Shown here: in pieces, positions 50,253 to 59,059 of the stretch
Layout: each line of letters begins with the position of its first letter
Numbering within the stretch: the first letter of the stretch is position 1
NCBI RefSeq assembly: GCF_900176465.1
Contig: NZ_FWXR01000008.1
Location: 62,001 to 126,000, forward strand
DNA from: Fulvimarina manganoxydans
GTDB taxonomy: Bacteria; Pseudomonadota; Alphaproteobacteria; Rhizobiales; Rhizobiaceae
Direction: 5' to 3'
Length of the DNA: 64,000 nt
Made by a program: the position numbers and the translations under genes
Notes under the pieces: generated by a model
Databases searched by the model: none
Told to the model about the DNA's origin: nothing
Seen by the model: the letters and a program-made list of their open reading frames with translations, nothing else

Positions 50253-51665
50253 CTGCGTGCTTAGCGCGGCGTGAGCGGTCGGAAGTTCGATCCGGATCCG
50301 CAGGCCGGGGGCGTTGTCGAGCGCCTCGACAGTGCCTGAGTGCAGTTCCACGATTGCCGCAACGAGAGACAGACCAAGTCCGCTTCCGGGTGTGGTGCGA
50401 CTGCGATCGAGTCGATAAAGGCGTTCAAAGATGCGTTCGCGCTCGTTCTCGGAAACGCCCGGTCCATCGTCTGCTATATCGAGCCGAATCCGTTCGTTCT
50501 GTATCGAGACAGCAACCTCGATCCGACCGGGCGCGGGAACATGGCGGATCGCGTTCTCCAAGAGGTTTGCGACGGCCTGTGTGAGAAGTTCCTCGTCGCC
50601 TTCGATTTCGCCAGGTTCGAGATGCTTCCAGATCAGTTCGTGTTCCTCGTCGGCCGCAACCTCCCCGTAGATGTCGCAGGTTTTCCGCACAACGTTAGCA
50701 AGATCCAGGCGGCGGAACCGGGATTTCCTTGTTCCGGCTTCGATCTGGGCGATCCGAAGAAGTGCGTTGAAAGTCTCGATCGCCGCATCGCTCTCCTCGA
50801 TCGCTGCGTCGATGGCCGTTTCGTATTCATCCGGCGAACGGGGTTGTCGCCTCACGACTTCGAGCTTCTGCCTGAGCCTCGCGAGCGGTGTTCTAAGATC
50901 ATGGGCAATGTCGGCCGAGACCTGCTTCAAACTCGAAAGCAACGTCTCGATCCTGGCAAGCATAGTATTAATGTCGGTCGCAAGACGATCCAGTTCGTCC
51001 CGCCGCTTGGAAACGGGGAGGCGAAGGTCAAGACGTCCCTCGACGATCCGCCGTGTGGTGGCGGCGATTTCGTCTACCCGGCGCGTCGGCCCCACGGAAA
51101 CGATGAAGCCGCCGACGAGGGCGAGAAGCGTCGTGACAAGCGCGCCCCAGAGCATGGCCGACAGGATGATTTCCTGTGTCTCGTCGAGAACGTGAGAATT
51201 ACGACCGATCATGACGTCGAATGGACCGATCCGTTCGCCGAGGCCGAGCAGCAAAACCTCTCCATCGCTGTTGCGAGAGGCCGCTCTTTTCAGATCCTCG
51301 GAGCCGTCGAATGTGTTCTGTGACAGTTTCTCGTCCGTCCAGCCGTCACGCCAGAGATCGGGAGGCATATTGCCCGCGATCGCTGCTCCGTCGGATGATT
51401 GACGCATCATGAAGAAGCGATCTTCCGATGCGGATTCCGTGAGATCGTCCATACGCTCAAGAAGTGCACCTTCGCCCCCGGCATGAAAGGCCTGCCGCAA
51501 GATGCGCATGTCATCGGAAACCGCCGAGCGCAGGATCCCAGCCATCTCTGAGGAGGCGGCGACATAGGTTATGCCGAGGATCGCGAGGACCGATCCGAGA
51601 AAGAAGACGGTGTAAAGAAGGGCGACCCGGAAGGAGGTCGAACGGAACGGCTCAGGACGGAACAT
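50235..51665 (-). CDS. sensor histidine kinase of the regulon
   Basis: A 476-residue kinase: two membrane helices (VALLYTVFFLGSVLAILGIT and LWGALVTTLLALVGGFIVSV) around a 130-residue periplasmic sensor, a HAMP domain, the dimerisation box ADIAHDLRTPLARLRQKL (His near 253), and the ATPase with N, G1 and G2 boxes (AVANLLENAIRHVP, IADDGPGVSENERERIFERL, GSGLGLSLVAAIV). Orthodox architecture like QseC/PmrB. The sensor is not obviously acidic enough for divalent-cation sensing, so the signal is open. It overlaps the response-regulator gene by 14 bases. Confidence 0.92.
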   Translation of the reverse strand: MFRPEPFRSTSFRVALLYTVFFLGSVLAILGITYVAASSEMAGILRSAVSDDMRILRQAFHAGGEGALLERMDDLTESASEDRFFMMRQSSDGAAIAGNMPPDLWRDGWTDEKLSQNTFDGSEDLKRAASRNSDGEVLLLGLGERIGPFDVMIGRNSHVLDETQEIILSAMLWGALVTTLLALVGGFIVSVGPTRRVDEIAATTRRIVEGRLDLRLPVSKRRDELDRLATDINTMLARIETLLSSLKQVSADIAHDLRTPLARLRQKLEVVRRQPRSPDEYETAIDAAIEESDAAIETFNALLRIAQIEAGTRKSRFRRLDLANVVRKTCDIYGEVAADEEHELIWKHLEPGEIEGDEELLTQAVANLLENAIRHVPAPGRIEVAVSIQNERIRLDIADDGPGVSENERERIFERLYRLDRSRTTPGSGLGLSLVAAIVELHSGTVEALDNAPGLRIRIELPTAHAALSTQNYETV

Positions 51666-52329
51666 TGAGGACGTATCCAGCGCCTCTGATCGTCTTGATC
51701 ATTTCGGTCGCGTATGGTCGATCCACCTTGCCACGTAGCCGGCTGACATGGGTTTCCACGACGTTGGTCTTCGGGTCGAAGTGAAAATCCCAGACGCGCT
51801 CGAGCAGCATGGTTCGCGTCAGAACCCGTCCGCGATTGCGCATCATGTATTCCAGAAGCCGGAACTCGCGAGGTTGCAGATCGATTTCCCGGCCCTCGCG
51901 CTTCACCGTCCGGGCGATCAGATTCATCTCAAGATCGCCGACCGTCAGGACCGTTTCCTCCTTGCGCATGGGTGAGCGGCGCGCCAGCGCATTAAGCCGT
52001 GCCATCAGTTCGGAAAAGGCGAAGGGCTTGACGAGATAGTCGTCGGCCCCGGCTTCCAGCCCCTCGACGCGGTCGTCGAGACCGGACACGGAAGTCAGGA
52101 AGATCACCGGCGTGTCGCGTCCGGACGAGCGCAGCGCCCTGACGATGGACAAGCCGTCTATACCGGGCAGCATACGGTCGATGACCATCGCGTCGTAATC
52201 CCGAGTACAGGCAAGCTCCAGCCCTATCGGGCCGGACGCCGCATGGTCCGGATCGTGCCCCTCCTCCTTCAGCCCGCCCGTCACGTAATCTGCGGTCGAG
52301 CGGTCGTCTTCGATGACGAGCACCTTCAT
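51652..52329 (-). CDS. OmpR-family response regulator of the regulon
   Basis: A 225-residue regulator. Receiver: VLVIEDDRSTADYV, phospho-acceptor Asp in AMVIDRMLPGIDG (about residue 50), VIFLTSVSGLDDRV, and VKPFAFSELMARL. Winged-helix DNA-binding domain: LQPREFRLLEYMMRNRGRVL, FDPKTNVVETHVSRLRGKVD and YATEMIKTIRGAGYVL. OmpR-type dimers bind direct or inverted short half-sites. It is the best candidate to bind the CTATAC-N6-GTATAG sites, one of which lies before its own operon. Confidence 0.93.
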   Translation of the reverse strand: MKVLVIEDDRSTADYVTGGLKEEGHDPDHAASGPIGLELACTRDYDAMVIDRMLPGIDGLSIVRALRSSGRDTPVIFLTSVSGLDDRVEGLEAGADDYLVKPFAFSELMARLNALARRSPMRKEETVLTVGDLEMNLIARTVKREGREIDLQPREFRLLEYMMRNRGRVLTRTMLLERVWDFHFDPKTNVVETHVSRLRGKVDRPYATEMIKTIRGAGYVLNVPS

Positions 52330-52928
52330 TGCGCGTTTCCTTCTTTGTCGTCCGCCGTTTGCGTATATGCCAAACCTGCGGCAGCGAAGGTCTCGAAAGC
52401 CCGATCCATGGCTCCAGTCCGGCTCCAAAGCCAAGGAAAATGACCGTAGGCGAAGGATAGCTGATCGTCTGCTTCGTCGGCAGACTTGCCTGCGATGGCA
52501 TATTCGTAGATCGCCGACGCGAGGCCTGTTCGGTCCGCGCCTCCCATGCAGTGGATTAGCAAAGGTTTCGGGGCAGACTCTATCACGGCTGCGAGCCGCC
52601 GCATCGTATCAAGGTCCGGCTCCTCGCGAGCCGAGAGCCCGATCGAGATCTGCACGATCTTCGAGCGGCGCGCGACATCCGCTTCGTCGGAATACCAGCC
52701 GACGTCCGGGTGCTCGCCACGCAGATTGAGGATCGATTTTATCCCCTTCTGCGCGATCAGTGCTTCGAGATCGTCTCGGTCGAGTTGCCCCGAGCGATAG
52801 ACGGCACCCGGTTCGACGGTATGGATATTTCCAGAGAAATGCAGGTAGCCAGCATACCCGGCGGGAGGGGCGACAATGACGGCGGCCGCAAAAAGGAAAC
52901 CGCCGATTGGACGTCTGATGCCGGACAC
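52326..52928 (-). CDS. dual-specificity/tyrosine phosphatase, membrane anchored
   Basis: A 200-residue protein: N-terminal membrane helix or uncleaved signal (GGFLFAAAVIVAPPAGYAGY), then a DSP fold (VEPGAVYRSGQLDRDDLEAL, GIKSILNLRGEHPDVGWY) with the P-loop LLIHCMGGADRTGLASAIYE (Cys near residue 128). The catalytic domain probably faces the periplasm. It resembles bacterial phosphatases acting on phospholipid or sugar phosphates as well as phosphotyrosine. GTG 52928 has GGAGG 9 bases ahead. It heads the regulator operon and overlaps the response-regulator start by 4 bases. Confidence 0.85.
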   Translation of the reverse strand: MSGIRRPIGGFLFAAAVIVAPPAGYAGYLHFSGNIHTVEPGAVYRSGQLDRDDLEALIAQKGIKSILNLRGEHPDVGWYSDEADVARRSKIVQISIGLSAREEPDLDTMRRLAAVIESAPKPLLIHCMGGADRTGLASAIYEYAIAGKSADEADDQLSFAYGHFPWLWSRTGAMDRAFETFAAAGLAYTQTADDKEGNAQ

Positions 52929-52996
52929 GAACGAGATCCTCCAAATTGAGTGTCTCGTCTTCGTAAGGCGCGGAATATGCCGGCGAATGTCCCCAA

Positions 52997-53014
52997 CTAT
53001 ACCGATTTGTATAC
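52997..53014 (-). promoter_or_regulatory. regulon operator site, upstream of the regulator operon
   Basis: CTATAC-CGATTT-GTATAC, 69 bases before the phosphatase start. Suggests autoregulation of phosphatase, regulator and kinase. Confidence 0.72.
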
Positions 53015-53287
53015 CAACGCAGCAATTGATTTCCAAATATTGCCATCAATATAATTTCGAACTCATTTTACCGCTTTCTTGTCGACAAAGAGAATTATCA
53101 CGATATGAGCACAAATTTATGATACAAGAATAGTTTAAGAAAAATAACAAATCACTGAAATGTAGACTTTCAAATATGCTCGTATTCGTTAGTTTGTGGC
53201 CGATGGCGAAAAACCGAAAAATTTCCGGCAGTTCGCTTATTCGCCGCCTATTTGCTTGATGGCCGGTTTCTTCAGTGGATCACGCCG
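53015..53287. other. AT-rich boundary, no gene seen
   Basis: An AT-rich stretch (long A and T runs) without coding character, between the regulator operon and the copper genes. It must hold the promoter of the cytochrome-oxidase pair. A composition change here suggests a junction between separately acquired blocks. Confidence 0.45.
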
Positions 53288-53755
53288 ATGAGAAACGTTT
53301 CCATTCTAACCGCCGGATCGGCACTCATCACGATTGCCGTCGTGGTCACGATCTGGTCATGGATATCGACAGGATCGGTGGGCGAGTTGCGACCGGGCGA
53401 CGACGACGCCGTCGTGCAGGGCTCTCGAATATACGCGCAGAATTGCGCCTCTTGTCATGGCGGCGACCTTCAGGGCGAGACGAATTGGAAGCAGCCGGGT
53501 CCCGATGGACGTATGCCCGCACCGCCGCACGACGAAACCGGTCATACTTGGCATCATGATGGCCGAACATTGTTCCGCCTAGTGAAATTCGGCCCAACCG
53601 CACTGCTTGATCCTGGTTCGTCGTACGAAACGAATATGCCTGCCTATGACGGTGTTCTGGAGGACGAGGAAATTCTTGCCGTCCTCTCCTACATCAAGAG
53701 TACCTGGCCGGATGATGTCAGACAGCGTCACGACGAAATGGAGGTAGTGCAATGA
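53288..53755 (+). CDS. membrane-anchored cytochrome c
   Basis: A 155-residue protein with an N-terminal helix (ILTAGSALITIAVVVTIWSW), a CASCH haem motif (YAQNCASCHGGDLQGETNWK, near residue 53), and a Met in ETNMPAYDGVLEDEEI. It overlaps the multicopper oxidase gene by 4 bases (ATGA), so the pair should act together, the cytochrome receiving electrons from or passing them to the oxidase. This pairing occurs in copper-resistance clusters. Confidence 0.85.
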   Translation: MRNVSILTAGSALITIAVVVTIWSWISTGSVGELRPGDDDAVVQGSRIYAQNCASCHGGDLQGETNWKQPGPDGRMPAPPHDETGHTWHHDGRTLFRLVKFGPTALLDPGSSYETNMPAYDGVLEDEEILAVLSYIKSTWPDDVRQRHDEMEVVQ

Positions 53756-55290
53756 TCAGCCAAAGGGCTAACAATGCGGGCTTCAAGACGACCCGCCGTG
53801 CAGTGTTGCTTGGCGGCACCTTTGCTCTCGCTGCGCCTGGCTTGCTGCGCGCTCAGGGTATGATGGAGCATGGAGGCATGATGGAGAGCGGCAGAAATTC
53901 AACGGCCGCCACTCCCGCCGGTGGTGCCCCGTTCAGATCCCTACCAACACTCAATGTCACTGACGGCAAACTCAATCTGCGCGCAATGGCTGGACAGACG
54001 CGTTTCGAAGGCGGTGCTCCGACAAAGACAAAGGGGTTCGGTCAAGCCTACTTGGGACCGACAATACGTCTTATGCGTGGGCAAACGATTGAGGCACAAG
54101 TCGCGAACGCAACCGAACGCCCGATTTCTGTTCATTGGCACGGACTACACGTGACATCCGATGCTGATGGCGGAGCTCCGCAATCCGCCATCGCTACGGG
54201 TGACAGTTGGCGAGCCACGCTGCCCATCGAACAGCCAGCGGCGACGCTCTGGTATCACACTCATGTTCATGGCCACACGGCGCCCGATGTTTGGGCCGGC
54301 CTCGCTGGTGCGATAATCTTGCAGGATGAGGTGTCGGATGCATTAGGTTTGCCGTCCACAGACGGTATCGATGATTTCACGATAATCATGCAAGACAAGA
54401 GCTTCGATGCCGAGGGGCGTGCAAACTACGATCCAGGCATGATGGGCATCATGCACGGAGTGGTAGGCCAGATCGTGCTTGTGAACGGCCAGTTTGCGCC
54501 ACGGGCTTCAGTGCCTGCCGGACCTGTTCGTTTGCGATTGATCAACGCTGCTACCTCCGCCGAACATCATGTAACCTTCGCTCATCCAACCATTGTGGTC
54601 GGCGTCGATCAGGGGCTTCTGCCCGAACCGATTGCTGTGGAAAGCGTGACTGTCTCGCCTGGCGCACGGGTCGAGGTGATCGTAGATCTGAGTGATGGCG
54701 AAATATGTATGCCGTCGGTCACGGCAGCAACAGTGGGCAGCTCAAAGGGCGGCGACGCTAGCATGATGGGTGGTGGCATGATGGCGGAGAGAAGCACGCC
54801 CCACCCCCTTTTGACGCTCGCTCCAGATGCGTCGCTACCTGTGCGCGGCCGGATCCCCGATCGCTTGGTGGACCCGCTTCCTGATACGCCGACTCCAGTC
54901 ACGACCCGTCGCTTCGTCCTTCAAGAGAATATGGGTCCAATGCAGCATCTCCGCAGCGCGATTGGTTCCGGGCCGGTGATGGCGATCAACGGCGAACCGT
55001 ACAATCCGGACCGAATGGATTTCACAGTCAAACGTGGGACGGTTGAGCGGTGGACGATCTCCGCGGAAGGCATGGCTCATCCTTTCCATGCTCATGGGGT
55101 TAAATTCCGGGTGCCCGAGCCGAATGGACCGGAAGAAATGGGTTGGAAGGACGTGGTGACGGTGGCCGGCACGCGGGATCTCTGGGTTTCTGTCGAGGCA
55201 GAATCACGAAGTGACATACCTTTCATGTACCATTGTCATATCCTGGAGCATGAGGATGCTGGCATGATGGGTCAATTCATCACCAAGTAA
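53752..55290 (+). CDS. Tat-exported multicopper oxidase
   Basis: A 512-residue three-cupredoxin oxidase. Tat signal TTRRAVLLGGTFALAAPGLL. Copper sites: PISVHWHGLHV (near 127), ATLWYHTHVHGHTAPDVWAG, HPFHAHGVKFRVPEP (near 443) and FMYHCHILEHEDAGMM (near 493), the last with the type-1 Cys and trinuclear His residues. Met-rich patches (MMEHGGMMESG, ASMMGGGMMAE) resemble the copper-binding Met stretches of CueO. It probably oxidises Cu(I) to Cu(II) in the periplasm. Complete, unlike the remnant at 22.5 kb. Confidence 0.92.
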   Translation: MISQRANNAGFKTTRRAVLLGGTFALAAPGLLRAQGMMEHGGMMESGRNSTAATPAGGAPFRSLPTLNVTDGKLNLRAMAGQTRFEGGAPTKTKGFGQAYLGPTIRLMRGQTIEAQVANATERPISVHWHGLHVTSDADGGAPQSAIATGDSWRATLPIEQPAATLWYHTHVHGHTAPDVWAGLAGAIILQDEVSDALGLPSTDGIDDFTIIMQDKSFDAEGRANYDPGMMGIMHGVVGQIVLVNGQFAPRASVPAGPVRLRLINAATSAEHHVTFAHPTIVVGVDQGLLPEPIAVESVTVSPGARVEVIVDLSDGEICMPSVTAATVGSSKGGDASMMGGGMMAERSTPHPLLTLAPDASLPVRGRIPDRLVDPLPDTPTPVTTRRFVLQENMGPMQHLRSAIGSGPVMAINGEPYNPDRMDFTVKRGTVERWTISAEGMAHPFHAHGVKFRVPEPNGPEEMGWKDVVTVAGTRDLWVSVEAESRSDIPFMYHCHILEHEDAGMMGQFITK

Positions 55291-55440
55291 GCGCTGCTTC
55301 ACACCCCATTTTCTAATCAACTCAAAGATCGTTTCGGCCTGTTGCGCCGTTTAAGTTTGCAGGGATAACGAACCCATGACCGATCTCGGCAGTCGTCGTC
55401 ACCGGAACTAAGCGGACTTTGATTTCGTGGTAGCTACAGC

Positions 55441-55923
55441 ATGAGTTTGAAACTGCATCATTCCTCCGCTTCGCCATTTTCTCTGTGGGCCGTTCCAGAG
55501 ATTACCGTCGCATTTCTGTCCTTTACGCTGCATTTCGTTTGGGAATTTATCCAAGTCCCGACCTATGCGGAAATGGCTGTAATGCCTCATTGGGAAGGCG
55601 TGAAGCTCTGTACCAGTGCAACGTTTGGTGATGTAGGGTTTGCACTCACTGCATTCTGGACGACAGCCGCAGCGGCGCGCTCGCGCTACTGGATATTGAC
55701 GCCGAGAATTTGGCAGGTTGCAATGTTTATTGCAATCGGAATTGGTCTTACAATTGGATTTGAATACTACTACACAGAAGTTTCCGAACGTTGGAATTAC
55801 TCTGATCTCATGCCGCTCGTCCCGCCGTTTGGAACCGGTTTAAGCCCTTTGTTGCAGTGGATTGTCATTCCACTTCTTGTTCTATCACTGTCGCGTCGCG
55901 TTGTAGCCCTAGACGGACAATGA
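55441..55923 (+). CDS. four-helix hypothetical membrane protein
   Basis: A 160-residue protein with four hydrophobic segments (ITVAFLSFTLHFVWEFIQVP, VGFALTAFWTTAAAAR, VAMFIAIGIGLTIGFEYYYT, LLQWIVIPLLVLSLS). Conserved-looking polar residues sit inside helices (HFVWEF; FEYYYTEVSERW). It resembles uncharacterised membrane proteins found beside copper or bacteriorhodopsin-type carotenoid genes, but I cannot name a family. It follows the oxidase on the same strand at 150 bases. Confidence 0.65.
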   Translation: MSLKLHHSSASPFSLWAVPEITVAFLSFTLHFVWEFIQVPTYAEMAVMPHWEGVKLCTSATFGDVGFALTAFWTTAAAARSRYWILTPRIWQVAMFIAIGIGLTIGFEYYYTEVSERWNYSDLMPLVPPFGTGLSPLLQWIVIPLLVLSLSRRVVALDGQ

Positions 55924-55972
55924 CTGTCGTCTTTTTCTTTCGATAAATTCGCGCAGTGCCGTCCAGCCGACG

Positions 55973-56404
55973 CTAACTGTCTTGTTGCCAAATCTTGCTA
56001 CAGATCGAATAGAGTAGGGTCGCCGACCAGGTCAGGACCATGAATCCGCCAAGGGAAAGAAACATTGCAACGAGGCGGATTGGACCGAAAGCTTTCATAT
56101 CAGAAAAGCCGAGGGTCACGAAGCTCATTCCAGAGAAATAGATTAGTCCTTCCCATGTACCGGAATAGGTACCCCCGAAATCTCCAAAACCCTCGATTTC
56201 CAGTAGCGCGGACAGCACCAGCGCGAATAGGACAATTTCGAACGAATGAAGTATCAAGAGGCATGCGAACGCGACTATGATCGGTGCGTGCCCTGAGGCC
56301 CTGAAATTAGGTGCTACTCGGACGATCATTAAGACCCCGACATGATGAATTACCCCGAGAATGAGCACGAGAAAAAGTCCCGTCGCAAAAGCCACCAAGG
56401 TCAT
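55973..56404 (-). CDS. two-helix ion channel-like protein
   Basis: A 143-residue membrane protein with about four helices, the last pair enclosing a pore-like loop: YFSGMSFVTLGFSDMKAFGP. TLGFSD is close to the TxGF/YGD selectivity filter of the Ion_trans_2 family but has Ser where the filter Gly is expected. It may be a non-selective or altered cation channel. Convergent with the preceding gene. Confidence 0.7.
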   Translation of the reverse strand: MTLVAFATGLFLVLILGVIHHVGVLMIVRVAPNFRASGHAPIIVAFACLLILHSFEIVLFALVLSALLEIEGFGDFGGTYSGTWEGLIYFSGMSFVTLGFSDMKAFGPIRLVAMFLSLGGFMVLTWSATLLYSICSKIWQQDS

Positions 56405-56799
56405 GTTAGTCCCCTATTGTTCAGAGTTCCAGTCTCGCGAATGATCCCACAAAAACAAATCATGGTTGCGAGAACTTCACCTGTGGCAAATTGATAGTGG
56501 ATCGCCCGCCGATCGCACCCCGTACCGACGATTCAGCAAGAAGAAGCTTTGTAAAATGTGGCAGTAGAGGGAGAACAGATTGACCTCCCTTGGCTTTGAA
56601 CGGCGAGGCGATTTGGATTTCCTTGCTATGGCGGGATACAGCAGTTGCAAGCGCCGCGTGGACCGCTAGTTCATACGCTCTTTGGTTCGACTGCGCGGGC
56701 GAGCCTTACTCGCGCAACACCACCGGAATGGCATATGTCGGCTCGCCCGCGATCCACAACTTAAGGCCTAAAGAGAGTAACGGTTCCCAAACCAAGATC
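56405..56799. other. intergenic, nothing recognised
   Basis: About 395 bases between the channel gene and the IS630 left end. Open frames are short and lack a ribosome site. May hold decayed sequence carried with the IS. Confidence 0.4.
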
Positions 56800-57850
56800 T
56801 AGAGCGACGGACACGAAATGAGAATCGAAGGTTTGCAAGTTTTCTGAGGCGTGATTCACTGAGACAGGAGGTGGATCATGGGCCGCAGCTATTCGATGGA
56901 TCTTCGTGAACGTGTGGTCGGGCGCATTGTGGATGGCCATTCCCGTCGCTCGACCGCGCGGTATTTCGGTGTGAGTGAGAGCTTCGCGATCAAGCTGATG
57001 CAACGTCATGATCGCGAGGGCTCGGCTGCCCCGCCGCGACAGGGTCGGCCACGGGGCAGCGGCAAGCTGGACCCTTTCGAGACCTTTCTGATCGATGAAG
57101 TCGAGCGCCAACCGGACATCACGATGCCGGAACTGGCAGCCAAACTTCTGGAGATTCATGGGATGACAGCGGCTCCGGCGGTTCTTTCGCGCTTTCTGTG
57201 CAGACGCGGCTTCACATATAAAAAAATCGCTGATGGCAGCGGAGTGCGCACGCGCAGCCATTCGTGAGGCGCGGCGCGTCTGGGTCGACAAGCGCCAGCC
57301 AAGGATGCGGCTGCAGCCTCATCGGCTGGTCTTCATCGACGAAACTTCAATCAATACGAAGATGACCCCGTTGCGGGGTCGAAGCCGAAAGGGCCAGAGG
57401 CTGCGAGCCAAGGCACCCTTTGGCCACTGGGGCACGCAGACCTTCATCGCCGGCCTGCGTTGCGATCGTCTGACAGCGCCTTGGGTGCTCGATCGGGCCA
57501 TGAACCGATCCGCCTTCGATACCTATATCGAGACCCAGCTCGCCCCCACGCTCAGCAAAGGCGACGTCGTCGTGCTCGACAATCTCGCGGTTCACAAAAG
57601 CGCAAGGGCAGCAGCGATCCTGAAGGAAAAGGGCGCCTGGTTCCTCTTTCTCCCACCCTACAGTCCCGACCTCAACCCAATCGAAATGGCCTTCGCCAAG
57701 CTCAAAGCGCATTTGCGAAAGGCAGAAGCTCGAACATTCGATGCCCTATGGCGAGCCATCGGCGATATCTGCGGTCTCTATGACCCAGACGAATGCTGGA
57801 ACTACCTCACAGGAGCAGGGTATGCGTACGGTTAAGTGTCCGGCGCTCTA
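56800..57850 (+). mobile_element. complete IS630-family element
   Basis: About 1.05 kb, bounded by inverted repeats TAGAGCGACGGACAC (56800-56814) and GTGTCCGGCGCTCTA (57836-57850), 14 of 15 matching, each ending in the TA that IS630 elements target and duplicate. It contains a two-frame transposase. Complete and possibly active. Confidence 0.88.
56878..57835 (+). CDS. IS630 transposase in two overlapping frames
   Basis: The first frame (56878-57267) gives the helix-turn-helix part: [38 protein letters not shown] and [10 protein letters not shown]. The second frame (57233-57835) gives the DDE part: [20 protein letters not shown] (Asp), [16 protein letters not shown] (Asp), [20 protein letters not shown] (Glu). 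They join across a run of seven A at about 57221-57227, the kind of slippery site used for programmed frameshifting in this family. The second frame lies one base ahead of the first. Both halves look intact, so a full enzyme of about 315 residues can be made. Confidence 0.88.
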
Positions 57851-58004
57851 AAGGTGTGTCTCCTTGATGCGCGGGAACGCTTCGAGGTTTGGACGTATAC
57901 CCTTCGGGTGTCGGTACGTGCCGAGGTCCGGATCATTGGCATTCTGCTGGCCACCGATCGAGGATACGTCGAAGATCATCGTGCCCGCTTTAGTCCAGAG
58001 GGTT

Positions 58005-58874
58005 TCAGAGCGGGCATTCGAAATACCCACGGTACCCAACCTTGAGATCTTCGCCAATCGCTAGCACCATATCCGCCTCGATCGTCGTTCCAGTCGCTTC
58101 AGTGAGACTCATGCCCTCCTCGACCGGTGTAAGACTGATGATAAGATTTTCCGAAGACATTGATGACGCATTGTCACCTTCGAGGCGTACAAGGTCGCCG
58201 CTGATCTTCGCGAGACCTGCGGCCTGATTGTCCGCGAGCGAAACCGCATAGGATGGATCGCTTTGCGAAGTATAACGGAAACTGCAGGTGCCACCGTCCG
58301 AGAACGCTCCTTCGATATCGGCGTCAGTCAAGAATTCAGCATCGAGCGTCGCGATTTCCGGCGTCGCGAGGGCTTCGCTAATGCTCGTCAGTCGGGCCGG
58401 CTCCGTCCCGTTCTCACCTTCGCTTTTACCGGACCGATCGATGTCGGCGATGAGATACCGCATCTCGGCGATCTCCTTGTCCTGCGCGTAGATGATCTCG
58501 TCGGCGAGCTTGCGTACGCGCGAATCCTCGATGTTGGCGCGCGACGACGTCATGATGGCGATGGAGTGATGCGGGATCATCGCCTTCATGTACGAGCGAT
58601 CTCCGACCGTCACCTGACTCCTGACGAGCCAAAGGGCGAAACCGGCGACCAGCACCGATCCGACGAAGATCAGGACGTTGATAGTTCTGCTAGAGTACAT
58701 CGAAAGCATGAAGCCAAGCATGATGAACGCCATGACGCCGCCCATCATGATCGCCATGTAGACTCGTGTCTCGCTGTAGAATACGTGCTCAAACAGATAC
58801 GTATTTAGATACATCAAGCCGAGCATAACGACGGTTGATGTTGCGATCATTGCTGCGAAGCGCCAGTATGACAC
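58005..58874 (-). CDS. DUF305 membrane protein with extra C-terminal domain
   Basis: A 289-residue protein: three N-terminal helices (to AALWLVRS), then a DUF305 segment with the family motif KAMIPHHSIAIMTS and DEIIYAQDKEIAEMRYLIAD, which has His/Met residues for metal. A C-terminal part (TDADIEGAFSDGGTCSFRYT, QAAGLAKISGDLVRLEGDNA) resembles small periplasmic META or lipoprotein-like beta domains. GTG start behind AAGGA. DUF305 proteins accompany copper-resistance genes. The IS630 element sits 154 bases downstream; a stretch between could be the cut end of a further gene. Confidence 0.82.
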   Translation of the reverse strand: MSYWRFAAMIATSTVVMLGLMYLNTYLFEHVFYSETRVYMAIMMGGVMAFIMLGFMLSMYSSRTINVLIFVGSVLVAGFALWLVRSQVTVGDRSYMKAMIPHHSIAIMTSSRANIEDSRVRKLADEIIYAQDKEIAEMRYLIADIDRSGKSEGENGTEPARLTSISEALATPEIATLDAEFLTDADIEGAFSDGGTCSFRYTSQSDPSYAVSLADNQAAGLAKISGDLVRLEGDNASSMSSENLIISLTPVEEGMSLTEATGTTIEADMVLAIGEDLKVGYRGYFECPL

Positions 58875-59059
58875 CTGTTTTTCCTTCTCATTCGGTTGAC
58901 AGTCGTGGTGAATCTAAAACCTTTGAAACGAACTATAGAAAATTAAAATGTTACCAATACATAAAAAGTTTGATTATCCTCAAAACATCAACGGATACAG
59001 AAATAATTATATTTTTATATTAATATCAAAGAGCCACAAGCCCCTGCTATGTTTTCTGT
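58875..59059. other. AT-rich intergenic region
   Basis: 185 bases with long A/T runs, no coding frame. It separates the copper block from the complex I operon and is a likely junction. Confidence 0.4.

Noticed and set aside
52160-52200. CTATAC within the response-regulator gene as an additional operator
   Set aside because: Lies inside coding sequence for the conserved phospho-acceptor region and lacks the second half at the right distance.
57851-58004. Minus-strand coding stretch between DUF305 gene and IS630
   Set aside because: A frame reading MIFDVSSIGGQQNANDPD looks partly like protein but stops at the IS end and matches nothing I know; too short to call a gene.
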